The notes beneath the pieces were generated by a model. It was not told the origin of the DNA. It saw only the letters and a program-made list of their open reading frames with translations, and searched no databases. The position numbers were made by a program, and so were the translations under genes. Positions 1 to 6,295 of a stretch of 7,687 bases of DNA are shown piece after piece. The DNA is taken from positions 1-7,687 of the forward strand of contig NZ_JBNPMZ010000035.1 of NCBI RefSeq assembly GCF_050314255.1. Direction: 5' to 3'. The stretch is from Claveliimonas sp034178805 (lineage in GTDB: Bacteria > Bacillota > Clostridia > Lachnospirales > Lachnospiraceae). The number at the start of each line of letters is the position of its first letter. Within the stretch, counting starts at the first letter, position 1.

Positions 1-1
1 T

Positions 2-910
2 ATCGCCCATGAAAAGGGATCGGAGAAAGTAAGGCTTAGCCTTTCAAAACAGCTGAAAGGATATATGAAATCGGAGTATGATATCCATGAAAACTATCTT
101 TATCTGGAAAATAAGATTTTCCGGGACATGGATCATATAAAGCAGATCAGACTCTATCCTCCCGGGAAAGATGGAACAAGCGGAGTGATCGTCATTTTTG
201 AAATTCCGGAAGTCGAAAGACTGGAAGATAATGGTCGATATCTTTCGATTGATGTGGGGCTCCATAATCTTATGACCTGCTATGATAACAGGGGGAAATG
301 CTTTATAGTTGGACGGAAATATCTCCAGATTACACAAAGATATGACAAAGAGATTGCAAGAGTCCAGTCACAATGGGGAAGGGTACAGGCTTCATCAGGG
401 GTCAGGTATCCGAAACCTTCCAGGCATATCCTGGGATTGTATGAGAAAAAGAAAAACAGTGTGAAGGATTATCTGCATAAGATGACCAATTATATTGCTG
501 AATATTGTAAGAAGAATGGGATCCATAGCGTCGTGATCGGGGATATAAAAGGGATCAGAAAAGGGAGCAACCTTGGAAAAAAGACGAATCAGAAACTGCA
601 TGGTCTTCCGTATGAAAAAATATATCATATGTTGGAATATAAACTGCATATGCGAGGGATCAGTCTTATCAGACAGGAGGAGGGATACAGCAGCCAATGT
701 CCTCCTACATCTGAGAAAGTATCGAAAGAATATGCGCAGAAAAAGAGCCGTAGATACCGCGGGCTATATGTGAAAGAAAAGCAGATATATAATGCTGATG
801 CTGTAGGAGCGTATAATATCCTGAGAAAATATGGGGATATATCCTGTAAAAGGATCATTATGCCCGTATCCGGGCTAAATCAGGTAGAAGTAATAAAAGT
901 AGCTGTGTAA
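2..910 (+). CDS. tnpB: TnpB, RNA-guided transposon nuclease (IS605 OrfB type), 5' end outside window
   Basis: TnpB proteins are omegaRNA-guided DNA endonucleases related to Cas12 and encoded by IS200/IS605 and IS607 elements. The frame is open from base 2 to the TAA at 908-910 (302 codons), so the ATG at 65 is internal: codons before it read as a typical wedge-domain segment (VRLSLSKQL). The family usually has about 370-450 residues, so roughly a quarter is missing to the left. RuvC-I is SIDVGLHNL with Asp at 251-253. RuvC-II is VVIGDIKGI, where Gly (539-541) stands at the usual Glu position, followed by Asp (542-544). RuvC-III is YNADAVGAYNIL with Asp at 797-799. The zinc-finger region keeps only one obvious Cys (698-700) and is followed by KSRRYRGLYV. 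Two Glu residues (677-682) just before SSQC might replace the missing catalytic Glu. The C-terminus looks intact. Identification is firm; nuclease activity is not. Confidence 0.92.
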   Translation: MAHEKGSEKVRLSLSKQLKGYMKSEYDIHENYLYLENKIFRDMDHIKQIRLYPPGKDGTSGVIVIFEIPEVERLEDNGRYLSIDVGLHNLMTCYDNRGKCFIVGRKYLQITQRYDKEIARVQSQWGRVQASSGVRYPKPSRHILGLYEKKKNSVKDYLHKMTNYIAEYCKKNGIHSVVIGDIKGIRKGSNLGKKTNQKLHGLPYEKIYHMLEYKLHMRGISLIRQEEGYSSQCPPTSEKVSKEYAQKKSRRYRGLYVKEKQIYNADAVGAYNILRKYGDISCKRIIMPVSGLNQVEVIKVAV

Positions 911-957
911 CCTGAAATAGGTAGCAGTAAAGGTGTTATGGACGCACCCTGAATCTA

Positions 958-973
958 CGCTCCGCAAGGAGCG
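958..973 (+). repeat. Hairpin with GNRA tetraloop in the element's tail
   Basis: CGCTCC and GGAGCG form a perfect 6-bp stem around the loop GCAA, a GNRA tetraloop that is unusually stable in RNA. No run of T follows, so it is not an intrinsic terminator. It lies between tnpB and the right end and is best read as part of the omegaRNA scaffold. Confidence 0.6.
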
Positions 974-984
974 CATATCAGATG

Positions 985-1005
985 CTTGGTAATTCAATTA
1001 CCGAG
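985..1005 (+). repeat. Subterminal palindrome at the element's right end
   Basis: CTTGGTAAT (985-993) pairs with ATTACCGAG (997-1005) around a 3-nt loop TCA, with a single T-G wobble. It sits 7-8 bases before the presumed cleavage region TTCAC (1009-1013). Position and form match the hairpins that the Y1 transposase TnpA recognises at the ends of IS200/IS605 elements; the same sequence could also form the last stem of the omegaRNA. Confidence 0.6.
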
Positions 1006-1044
1006 TAGTTCACAAAATTTTTATAATTGTTTATATTCGCTTTG

Positions 1045-1073
1045 GTGAGAAGAACTGAAAATAGTGGTATACT
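1045..1073 (+). promoter_or_regulatory. Probable sigma-A promoter of the kinase-regulator-ktr operon
   Basis: The -10 element TATACT (1068-1073) is preceded by TGG, giving an extended -10. GTGAGA (1045-1050) matches the -35 consensus at four of six bases with a 17-bp spacer. Transcription would start near 1080, about 23 nt before the AAGGAGG ribosome binding site (1103-1109) of the kinase gene. Start site not verified. Confidence 0.55.
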
Positions 1074-1083
1074 GAAAATAGTG
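1054..1083 (+). repeat. 13-bp direct repeat across the -10 region, possible operator
   Basis: ACTGAAAATAGTG occurs exactly twice, at 1054-1066 and 1071-1083, with a 17-bp period. The first copy lies in the promoter spacer and the second overlaps the end of the -10 element and the expected start site. OmpR/PhoB-type regulators bind direct repeats, so this could be an operator for the regulator encoded in the operon. The 17-bp period is longer than the classic spacing of about 11 bp, so the link is speculative. Confidence 0.4.
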
Positions 1084-1114
1084 ATTTACGAAGGAAAATC
1101 CGAAGGAGGCGGCT

Positions 1115-2611
1115 ATGAAGTTCAAGACCCGTTTGATTGTTGCATTCGTGACGGTAATTACATTGCCGATTATTTTAACAAGTTTATGTATTGTTCTGAT
1201 GGGCCGGTATCAGATCAGCTCCATTGAGAAGACCTATGAGATTTCGGATACCACGGTGGAAAGTCTGGCAAACCCGGTGAAGGTGCTGGGGCAGCTTACG
1301 GAAAAGCCTTATCATGAGTTGAAGACGACGGTGCGTACAGATACAGATTCACTGGAAGATGCTGCCTATCTGGAAAGTTTCAATAAGAAACTGGTGGGTA
1401 AGAAATCTTATCTTCTGGTGCGTAAGGAGCAGGTGATCACCTATTCGGGAACGGATATGGAAGAGGCTCAGAGCGTCATTTCCCAGCTCCCGGATTATGG
1501 GGAGACCGATACCACATCCCTGAATGGAATGTATCTGGGGGGAGATGCACAGGCTCTGGTGAAGCAGATTGACTTCCTGTATAAGGATGGTGCCCATGGA
1601 AGTGCGTTCATTGTCACAGATGTGAGCAACGCCATCCCGGAGATTCAGGAATTTGCGGTGGATATCATCGGCGTAGTCATTTTCGTGCTGGTACTGACGG
1701 CATGTGTTCTGATTTTCTGGATCTACCGCGGTGTGGTACAGCCCATTGCCAAGATTCAGGAAGGTGTAAAGAGCATCAAGGAAGGCAACCTGGACTTCGA
1801 GATGAAGCCGGAAAAAGATGATGAACTTGGAAGGCTGTGTCAGGATTTTGAGGAAATGCGGAAGCGCCTGAAGGAAAGTGCGGAAGAGAAGATGGTATTT
1901 GATAAAGAGAACCGGGAGCTGATCAGTAATATTTCCCACGATCTGAAGACGCCGGTGACGACCATTAAGGGATATGCCGAAGGAATCATGGATGGTGTAG
2001 CAGATACACCGGAGAAGATGGACAAATACATCCGGACGATTTATAATAAAGCCAGTGAGATGGATACGCTGATCAATGAACTGACTTTTTACTCCAAGAT
2101 CGACACGAATCGTATTCCGTATAATTTTAATACGATCTCTGTAAATGCATACTTCGATGACTGTGCGGAGGAGGTTGCTCTGGAGCTGGAATCCAGAAAT
2201 GTGGAATTTGGATATTTTAACTATGTAGAGGGAGATGTGAAGGTTATTGCGGATGCCGAGCAGATTAAGCGGGTCATCAATAATATCATTAACAACTCTG
2301 TAAAATATATGGATAAACCGAAAGGAAAGATCAATCTTCGTGTGAAGGACGTGGGAGATTTTATTCAGGTGGAGCTGGAGGATAACGGAAAAGGAATTGC
2401 AGCCAGGGATCTGACGAATATTTTTGACCGGTTCTACCGCACCGATGCTTCCCGCAATTCATCCAAGGGCGGAAGCGGTATAGGATTATCTATTGTAAAG
2501 AAGATTATTGAGGAGCATGGAGGCAAGATATGGGCGACCAGCCGGGAGGGTACCGGAACGACCATGTATTTTGTCCTCAGAAAATATCAGGAGGTACCGG
2601 TTCATGAGTAA
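1115..2611 (+). CDS. Membrane sensor histidine kinase (HAMP-HisKA-HATPase)
   Basis: This 498-residue protein is a two-component sensor kinase that autophosphorylates on His and passes the phosphate to the regulator encoded next. It has TM1 at about 8-30, an extracytoplasmic region at about 31-181 that I do not recognise, TM2 at about 183-204, a HAMP linker at about 205-258, and a HisKA domain with the phosphoacceptor H275 in SNISHDLKTP. The ATPase domain has the N box around N390-N394 (NNIINNSVKY), G1 DNGKG at 423-427, the F box FDRFYR at 438-442, and G2 GGSGIGL at 452-458. All catalytic elements are present. The ATG follows AAGGAGG with a 5-nt spacing. It is first in the cluster and overlaps the regulator gene by 8 nt, so the order is kinase first, the less common order. 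It lacks the KdpD sensor region. Signal unknown; potassium, osmotic or envelope stress is suggested only by the ktr genes downstream. Confidence 0.95.
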   Translation: MKFKTRLIVAFVTVITLPIILTSLCIVLMGRYQISSIEKTYEISDTTVESLANPVKVLGQLTEKPYHELKTTVRTDTDSLEDAAYLESFNKKLVGKKSYLLVRKEQVITYSGTDMEEAQSVISQLPDYGETDTTSLNGMYLGGDAQALVKQIDFLYKDGAHGSAFIVTDVSNAIPEIQEFAVDIIGVVIFVLVLTACVLIFWIYRGVVQPIAKIQEGVKSIKEGNLDFEMKPEKDDELGRLCQDFEEMRKRLKESAEEKMVFDKENRELISNISHDLKTPVTTIKGYAEGIMDGVADTPEKMDKYIRTIYNKASEMDTLINELTFYSKIDTNRIPYNFNTISVNAYFDDCAEEVALELESRNVEFGYFNYVEGDVKVIADAEQIKRVINNIINNSVKYMDKPKGKINLRVKDVGDFIQVELEDNGKGIAARDLTNIFDRFYRTDASRNSSKGGSGIGLSIVKKIIEEHGGKIWATSREGTGTTMYFVLRKYQEVPVHE

Positions 2612-3293
2612 AATATTAATTGTAGAAGATGAAGAAGCGATTGCAGATCTGGAGAAAGATTATCTGGAATTAAGCGGATTTGATGTAGAGGTGGCGAATG
2701 ACGGACAGACAGGACTTGAAAAGGCTCTGAAAGAGGATTATAATCTGGTTATTCTAGATCTGATGCTGCCGGGAGTAGATGGATTTGAGATCTGCCGGCA
2801 GGTGCGCAGTGAGAAGAATACACCGATTATCATGGTGTCAGCGAAAAAGGATGATATTGATAAGATTCGGGGACTGGGCCTTGGAGCAGACGATTATATG
2901 ACGAAGCCGTTCAGCCCCAGCGAGCTGGTGGCGCGGGTGAAGGCTCACCTTGCCAGATATGAGCGCCTGATCGGAAGCGCTGTTGAGGCGAATAAGGTGA
3001 TCGAGATTCGTGGTCTGAAGATCGATACAACAGCGAGAAGGGTATGGGTCAATGGAGAAGAGAGGCCATTTACAACGAAGGAATTTGATCTGCTGACATT
3101 TCTGGCCAGCCATCCAAACCATGTGTATACGAAGGATGAACTGTTCAGTGAGATCTGGGATATGGAATCCATCGGTGATATCGCAACGGTAACGGTGCAT
3201 ATAAAAAAGATTCGGGAGAAGATTGAGCTGGATACATCGAATCCGCAGTATATCGAAACGATATGGGGTGTAGGTTACCGGTTTAAAGTGTGA
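2604..3293 (+). CDS. OmpR/PhoB-family response regulator
   Basis: This 229-residue DNA-binding response regulator has an N-terminal receiver domain (about 2-117) and a C-terminal winged-helix domain (about 133-229). Receiver residues are E8 and D9 in the acidic pocket, phosphoacceptor D52 in VILDLMLPG, S79 and K101 in TKPFSPSEL. The effector domain ends with the typical TVTVHIKKIREKIE recognition helix and IWGVGYRF hairpin. The start is the ATG at 2604, preceded by AGGAGGT (2589-2595) 8 nt away; the frame stays open upstream to 2508, but that stretch lies within the kinase gene and has no receiver homology. The 8-nt overlap with the kinase implies translational coupling and a cognate pair. 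Likely targets are its own promoter and the ktr genes, which is inference from position. Confidence 0.96.
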   Translation: MSKILIVEDEEAIADLEKDYLELSGFDVEVANDGQTGLEKALKEDYNLVILDLMLPGVDGFEICRQVRSEKNTPIIMVSAKKDDIDKIRGLGLGADDYMTKPFSPSELVARVKAHLARYERLIGSAVEANKVIEIRGLKIDTTARRVWVNGEERPFTTKEFDLLTFLASHPNHVYTKDELFSEIWDMESIGDIATVTVHIKKIREKIELDTSNPQYIETIWGVGYRFKV

Positions 3294-3297
3294 TGGA

Positions 3298-4668
3298 ATG
3301 AAAAAAAGAAATATCAGATGGAATACAATGAAAATACTGGCACTCGGCTTTTTGGGTGTAATACTGACAGGGGCTATTCTTTTGTGGCTTCCTGTCTGTA
3401 ACACCCGGCCAATTGCATTTATGGATGCGTTGTTCACAGCTACGACGGCAGTCTGCGTGACCGGACTTGTGACGGTTACACCTGCCGCTCAGTTTACAAT
3501 TCTGGGACAGATTATTTTACTGTTGCTGATTCAGATTGGAGGATTGGGAATCGTTGCGTGTGTGACAGCGTTTTTTCTTATTCTGAAGAGACGGATTACG
3601 GTCAGGGAGCGTATTGTAATACAGGAAAGCTACAATATGGAAGCACCGGGAGGTATGGTATCCATGGTCATCCGGGTTCTGAAAGGAACTTTCGTTGTGG
3701 AAGGAATCGGTGCACTCTTGTACGCATTTCAGTTCGTGCCTGAGTTTGGTCCGATAAAAGGAATATGGTATGCGGTATTCCATTCGGTTTCTGCATTTTG
3801 TAATGCGGGAATCGATATACTGGGAAATGACAGTTTTATGCGGTATGTGGATAATCCGATTATAAATATCACCACCATTCTTCTGGTTATCGTGAGTGGT
3901 ATCGGTTTTACGGTCTGGGCAGATGTGCTGAACAACGGAAAAAGGATTATGGAGAATCAGGTTCCGAGAAGATGGTGGTTCACCAGACTGCGCCTTCATT
4001 CCAAGATTGCGATTGTGACCACATTAATTCTGATCATTGTCGGAATGGTCAATTTTTTACTGGCGGAATATCATAATCCGGGAACCATGGGTAATCTGAA
4101 TGTCGGTGAAAAAATCATGGCGGCTTTATTTCAGTCGGTCACTACAAGGACGGCGGGATTTGCCACAGTATCCCAGGCAGCATTACAGACGGAATCCAAG
4201 GTTTTTGCCTGCCTTTTGATGTTCATTGGAGGCTCCCCGGGAGGAACAGCCGGAGGAATTAAGACGACCACATTTGCCATGCTGGTACTTACAAGTATCA
4301 GCCTTGCGCGCGGTGGAGAGGATACAGAATGTTTTGGACGAAAGATCGCTGCGGCAAATATCCGGATGGGTCTGGCGGTCGTTATGTTTGCCATGACGGT
4401 GCTGTTTGCAGGAACGCTGGCAGTATCTGCGCTGGAGCCGGATGTGGATTTTATCCGGGTGCTTTATGAGACGGTATCCGCAGTCGGAACCGTAGGACTG
4501 ACGGCGGATCTGACAGGAAATCTCTGCCGGGCAAGTCAGATGGTGATTATGATAATGATGTATATCGGAAGAATCGGTCCGATATCCCTGGCATTGTTAT
4601 TCGGAGGAATCGCACATTCGAGAGATAAGATCAGGGAGCTGCCGGAGCGACGAATCATGGTTGGATAG
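3298..4668 (+). CDS. ktrB: KtrB/TrkH-family potassium channel subunit
   Basis: KtrB is the membrane subunit of Ktr-type K+ uptake, a pseudo-fourfold protein of M1-P-M2 repeats that works with a cytoplasmic RCK ring. The 456 residues match KtrB length better than the longer TrkH. The four selectivity-filter segments are visible: VCVTGL (G56), FCNAGI (G171), TRTAGF (G287) and GTVGLT (G400). The glycine-rich stretch GGSPGGTAGGIKT (311-323) corresponds to the intramembrane gating loop of the third repeat, and YIGRIGP carries the conserved Arg of the last M2 (R425). The N-terminus is positively charged (MKKRNIR) and lies just before the first membrane helix. The start is 4 nt after the regulator's stop; there is no clear Shine-Dalgarno sequence, so translation probably depends on coupling. 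An ATG at 3328 is an alternative start, also without a strong site. The partner KtrA is encoded next. Confidence 0.95.
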   Translation: MKKRNIRWNTMKILALGFLGVILTGAILLWLPVCNTRPIAFMDALFTATTAVCVTGLVTVTPAAQFTILGQIILLLLIQIGGLGIVACVTAFFLILKRRITVRERIVIQESYNMEAPGGMVSMVIRVLKGTFVVEGIGALLYAFQFVPEFGPIKGIWYAVFHSVSAFCNAGIDILGNDSFMRYVDNPIINITTILLVIVSGIGFTVWADVLNNGKRIMENQVPRRWWFTRLRLHSKIAIVTTLILIIVGMVNFLLAEYHNPGTMGNLNVGEKIMAALFQSVTTRTAGFATVSQAALQTESKVFACLLMFIGGSPGGTAGGIKTTTFAMLVLTSISLARGGEDTECFGRKIAAANIRMGLAVVMFAMTVLFAGTLAVSALEPDVDFIRVLYETVSAVGTVGLTADLTGNLCRASQMVIMIMMYIGRIGPISLALLFGGIAHSRDKIRELPERRIMVG

Positions 4669-4722
4669 TTGGGGGCTTTTGACACCAATATCATAAAGTT
4701 TGGAATAATTGGAGGATAAGAG

Positions 4723-5376
4723 ATGGCAAAGAAACAGTATGCAGTTCTGGGATTGGGAAACTTTGGAACCAGCGTTGCGTTAACGCTGCAGAATCTGGGT
4801 TGTGATGTGATCGCGGCAGACAATAATATGGAGCGGGTACAGAAAATTGCTGATATGGTCTCCTATGCGGTGAAGGGAGATATTGATGAGGCAGAATTTA
4901 TACGGACCCTGGGGGTGCGGAATATGGATGGCGTAATTATCGCGGTATCTGAGAACAGAGAAAGCAGTATTATGGCGACGCTTCTGGTGAAGGAAGAAGG
5001 TGCTCCATATATACTGGCCAAGGCAAATGACAAAAGGCACGCGGCAATATTAATGAAAATCGGTGCAGATGCTATCGTGTACCCGGAGAGAGAGATGGGA
5101 GCCCGTGTGGCAAAGAATCTGGTATCGACCGAGTTTGCGGACTGGATTACCCTTTCACCGGATTACAGCATGATTGAAACGGAGATTCCGAAAAAATGGG
5201 TTGGAAAGACGCTGCGCCAGCTGGAGGTCAGAAAACAGCACGAGGTGAGCGTCGTCGGATACATTGATGAGGGTGATGTGGAGCTGAATCCGGATCCGGA
5301 TGAGACCTTAAAGGATGATATCATTCTGATTCTTGTAGGCAGCAATCTGGCGCTGCAGAAACTGCAGAAGAGATAG
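4723..5376 (+). CDS. ktrA: KtrA/TrkA-family RCK regulatory subunit of K+ uptake
   Basis: KtrA forms a cytoplasmic octameric ring that binds ATP/ADP and gates KtrB. The 217 residues comprise an N-terminal RCK Rossmann domain (about 4-125) with GLGNFG (10-15), the acidic D33 at the end of strand two, and the PEREMG segment (121-126), plus a C-terminal TrkA-C domain (about 140-215), the region that binds c-di-AMP in characterised members. This is the usual single-RCK length. GGAGG (4711-4715) precedes the ATG by 7 nt. In the nucleotide loop, Asn13 stands where B. subtilis KtrA has an Arg (R16) that contacts the ATP gamma-phosphate. It lies 54 nt after ktrB and is almost certainly co-transcribed with it. 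A TrkA-C role in c-di-AMP sensing is known for the family but not shown here. Confidence 0.95.
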   Translation: MAKKQYAVLGLGNFGTSVALTLQNLGCDVIAADNNMERVQKIADMVSYAVKGDIDEAEFIRTLGVRNMDGVIIAVSENRESSIMATLLVKEEGAPYILAKANDKRHAAILMKIGADAIVYPEREMGARVAKNLVSTEFADWITLSPDYSMIETEIPKKWVGKTLRQLEVRKQHEVSVVGYIDEGDVELNPDPDETLKDDIILILVGSNLALQKLQKR

Positions 5377-5392
5377 AGGAGGGGACACATTG
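5377..5392 (+). promoter_or_regulatory. Strong Shine-Dalgarno sequence that fixes a TTG start
   Basis: AGGAGGGG begins immediately after the ktrA stop and ends 5 nt before TTG at 5390-5392. No ATG or GTG lies in this frame close by, and the next residues (ITSTANQRVK) match the usual N-terminus of the methyltransferase family. The TTG start is therefore well supported. Confidence 0.8.
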
Positions 5393-6199
5393 ATTACAAG
5401 TACAGCGAACCAGCGGGTAAAAAGACTGACGAATCTCCGGAAGAAGAGAAAGCTCCGGGATGAGGAAGGGGTTTTCCTGGTGGAAGGAATCCGGATGTTC
5501 CGGGAGGTTCCCGGGGATGACCTGATGGAAGTATATGTGTCGGAATCATTTTACAGGAAGGAAAAGAAAACGGTAGATGACATGTGTGCGAAGAGCCATA
5601 TACGGCCGGAGATTCTGACGGATTCTGTATTTGAACACGTATCGGATACCAGGACACCCCAGGGGGTTCTGTGCATAGTGAGGCAGAGGAGTCGTGAAAT
5701 TCCCGTATCGGAGGCCTGGAGTGTTTCCGCACCTGGGGAACGAAAACCTCTGATCCTGGTGTTGGATAACCTGCAGGATCCGGGGAACCTGGGCACCATC
5801 CTGCGGACGGCGGAAGCGGCAGGCGTGACCGGAATCATTATGAGTCGGGAGTGTGTGGACATTTATAACCCGAAGACCATCCGTTCCACCATGGGTTCTG
5901 TATTTCGGATGCCTTTCTGGTATGTGCAGGATATTACGGATGTCATTCGGCAGATGAAGGCAGCGGGGGTTCAGACTTACGCTGCACATTTAAAAGGGAA
6001 AAGAGACTATGACGGACCGGATTACCGGGAGGCGAGTGCATTTTTTATTGGAAATGAAGGAAATGGACTCCGGGATGAGGTCGCAGAGCTTGCGGATGAA
6101 TATATTCTGATTCCCATGATGGGAGAGGTGGAATCTCTGAATGCTGCTATAGCGGCGACGGTGCTTATGTTTGAAGCGGGACGACAGAGGAGAAATTAA
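5390..6199 (+). CDS. TrmH/SpoU-family RNA 2'-O-methyltransferase
   Basis: These SPOUT-fold enzymes methylate the 2'-O of a ribose in rRNA or tRNA using S-adenosylmethionine. The 269 residues comprise an N-terminal substrate-binding domain (about 1-100, starting ITSTANQRVK and containing FLVEGIRMF) and a C-terminal knotted SpoU domain (about 120-265). All three motifs are present: motif 1 LDNLQDPGNLGTILRTAEA (125-143) with N133 and R139; motif 2 FFIGNEGNGL (218-227); motif 3 IPMMGEVESLNAAIAA (241-256) with S249 and N251. The length is typical. The start codon is TTG. It sits 13 nt after ktrA, so it probably shares the transcript, though a functional tie to potassium uptake is not evident. The target nucleotide cannot be told from sequence, so no rlmB or trmH symbol is given. 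Confidence 0.93.
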   Translation: MITSTANQRVKRLTNLRKKRKLRDEEGVFLVEGIRMFREVPGDDLMEVYVSESFYRKEKKTVDDMCAKSHIRPEILTDSVFEHVSDTRTPQGVLCIVRQRSREIPVSEAWSVSAPGERKPLILVLDNLQDPGNLGTILRTAEAAGVTGIIMSRECVDIYNPKTIRSTMGSVFRMPFWYVQDITDVIRQMKAAGVQTYAAHLKGKRDYDGPDYREASAFFIGNEGNGLRDEVAELADEYILIPMMGEVESLNAAIAATVLMFEAGRQRRN

Positions 6200-6228
6200 T
6201 GTGCGGGATTTTGCGGCAAAAACTCTGG

Positions 6229-6257
6229 TTGTGAAAATAATGGAAGTATAGTAAGAT
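6229..6257 (+). promoter_or_regulatory. Probable sigma-A promoter of the nfeD-SPFH pair
   Basis: TTGTGA (6229-6234) and TAAGAT (6252-6257) each match the consensus at four of six bases and are separated by 17 bp. The overlapping TATAGT (6247-6252) is a second possible -10, but its distance from this -35 is too short. The start would be near 6264, leaving a leader of about 50 nt. Confidence 0.45.
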
Positions 6258-6265
6258 AAAGACAG

Positions 6266-6295
6266 GAAATACTAATATTTCAGTAAGGCGTACTG
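6266..6295 (+). repeat. Two adjacent small hairpins in the nfeD leader
   Basis: GAAATA (6266-6271) pairs with TATTTC (6276-6281) around CTAA, and CAGTA (6281-6285) pairs with TACTG (6291-6295) around AGGCG. The two share base 6281. They would lie at the 5' end of the mRNA if the promoter call is right, or act as DNA palindromes for a regulator. The stems are short and partly A/T-rich, so they may be chance. Confidence 0.35.

Larger units (their letters stand above)
1..1013 (+). mobile_element. Right part of an IS200/IS605-family element (tnpB-bearing)
   Basis: The segment contains a TnpB coding region that enters from the left edge, followed by a compact non-coding tail. The tail has three hairpins, and the last one (985-1005) is a near-perfect palindrome followed by TAGTTCAC. 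IS200/IS605 elements lack inverted terminal repeats and instead carry subterminal hairpins recognised by TnpA, with cleavage a few bases beyond; the right end is therefore placed near 1013 by inference. The left end and any tnpA lie outside the window, so I cannot say whether the element is autonomous. The codon use of this part looks more A/T-rich than the genes after 1115, which fits an acquired element. The exact right boundary is uncertain by several bases. Confidence 0.6.
850..1013 (+). ncRNA. Probable omegaRNA (reRNA) scaffold at the tnpB 3' end
   Basis: In IS200/IS605 elements the omegaRNA usually overlaps the end of tnpB and runs to the right end, with the guide taken from the DNA beyond it. 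The 103 nt after the stop codon hold three consecutive hairpins: GGTGT 932-936 with GCACC 944-948 (one G-U pair); CGCTCC 958-963 with GGAGCG 968-973 closed by a GCAA tetraloop; and a 9-bp stem 985-993 with 997-1005 (one G-U pair). Such dense structure outside a gene fits an RNA scaffold. The 5' limit given here is a guess, because I can only see structure from about 930. The guide would start near 1014 (AAAATTTTTATAATTG). RNA sequencing is needed to fix both ends. Confidence 0.5.

Noticed and set aside
65..910. ATG at 65 as the true start of tnpB
   Set aside because: The frame is open to base 2 and the codons before 65 read as normal TnpB sequence; there is no ribosome binding site suited to 65. 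The gene begins outside the window.
1027..1227. Small + strand ORF overlapping the kinase start
   Set aside because: It runs through the promoter and into the kinase gene in another frame, has no ribosome binding site and no recognisable sequence.
1349..1939. 196-codon open frame on the - strand inside the kinase gene
   Set aside because: It is antisense to a clearly coding gene, is rich in His, Gln and Ile as shadow frames are, and has no recognisable domain. The same applies to the long antisense frames at 2838-3437, 3517-3999 and 5546-5989.
2508..2603. N-terminal extension of the response regulator
   Set aside because: It lies inside the kinase gene; the ATG at 2604 has a strong ribosome binding site and begins exactly at the receiver domain.
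4679..4709. Internal promoter before ktrA (TTGACA with AATAAT)
   Set aside because: The -35 is perfect, but the spacer is 19 bp and transcription would start at or after the GGAGG site, leaving the gene without its ribosome binding site.
4685..4712. Hairpin CCAAT/ATTGG that could cover the ktrA ribosome binding site
   Set aside because: Only five base pairs with a large loop, and a competing CCAA/TTGG pairing is just as likely; too weak to claim regulation.
6265..6292. ECF (SigW-like) promoter before nfeD, since SigW drives related genes in Bacillus
   Set aside because: GGAAAT lacks the AAC core and the distance to CGTA (18 bp) does not fit the usual 16-17 bp; an ordinary sigma-A promoter nearby fits better.
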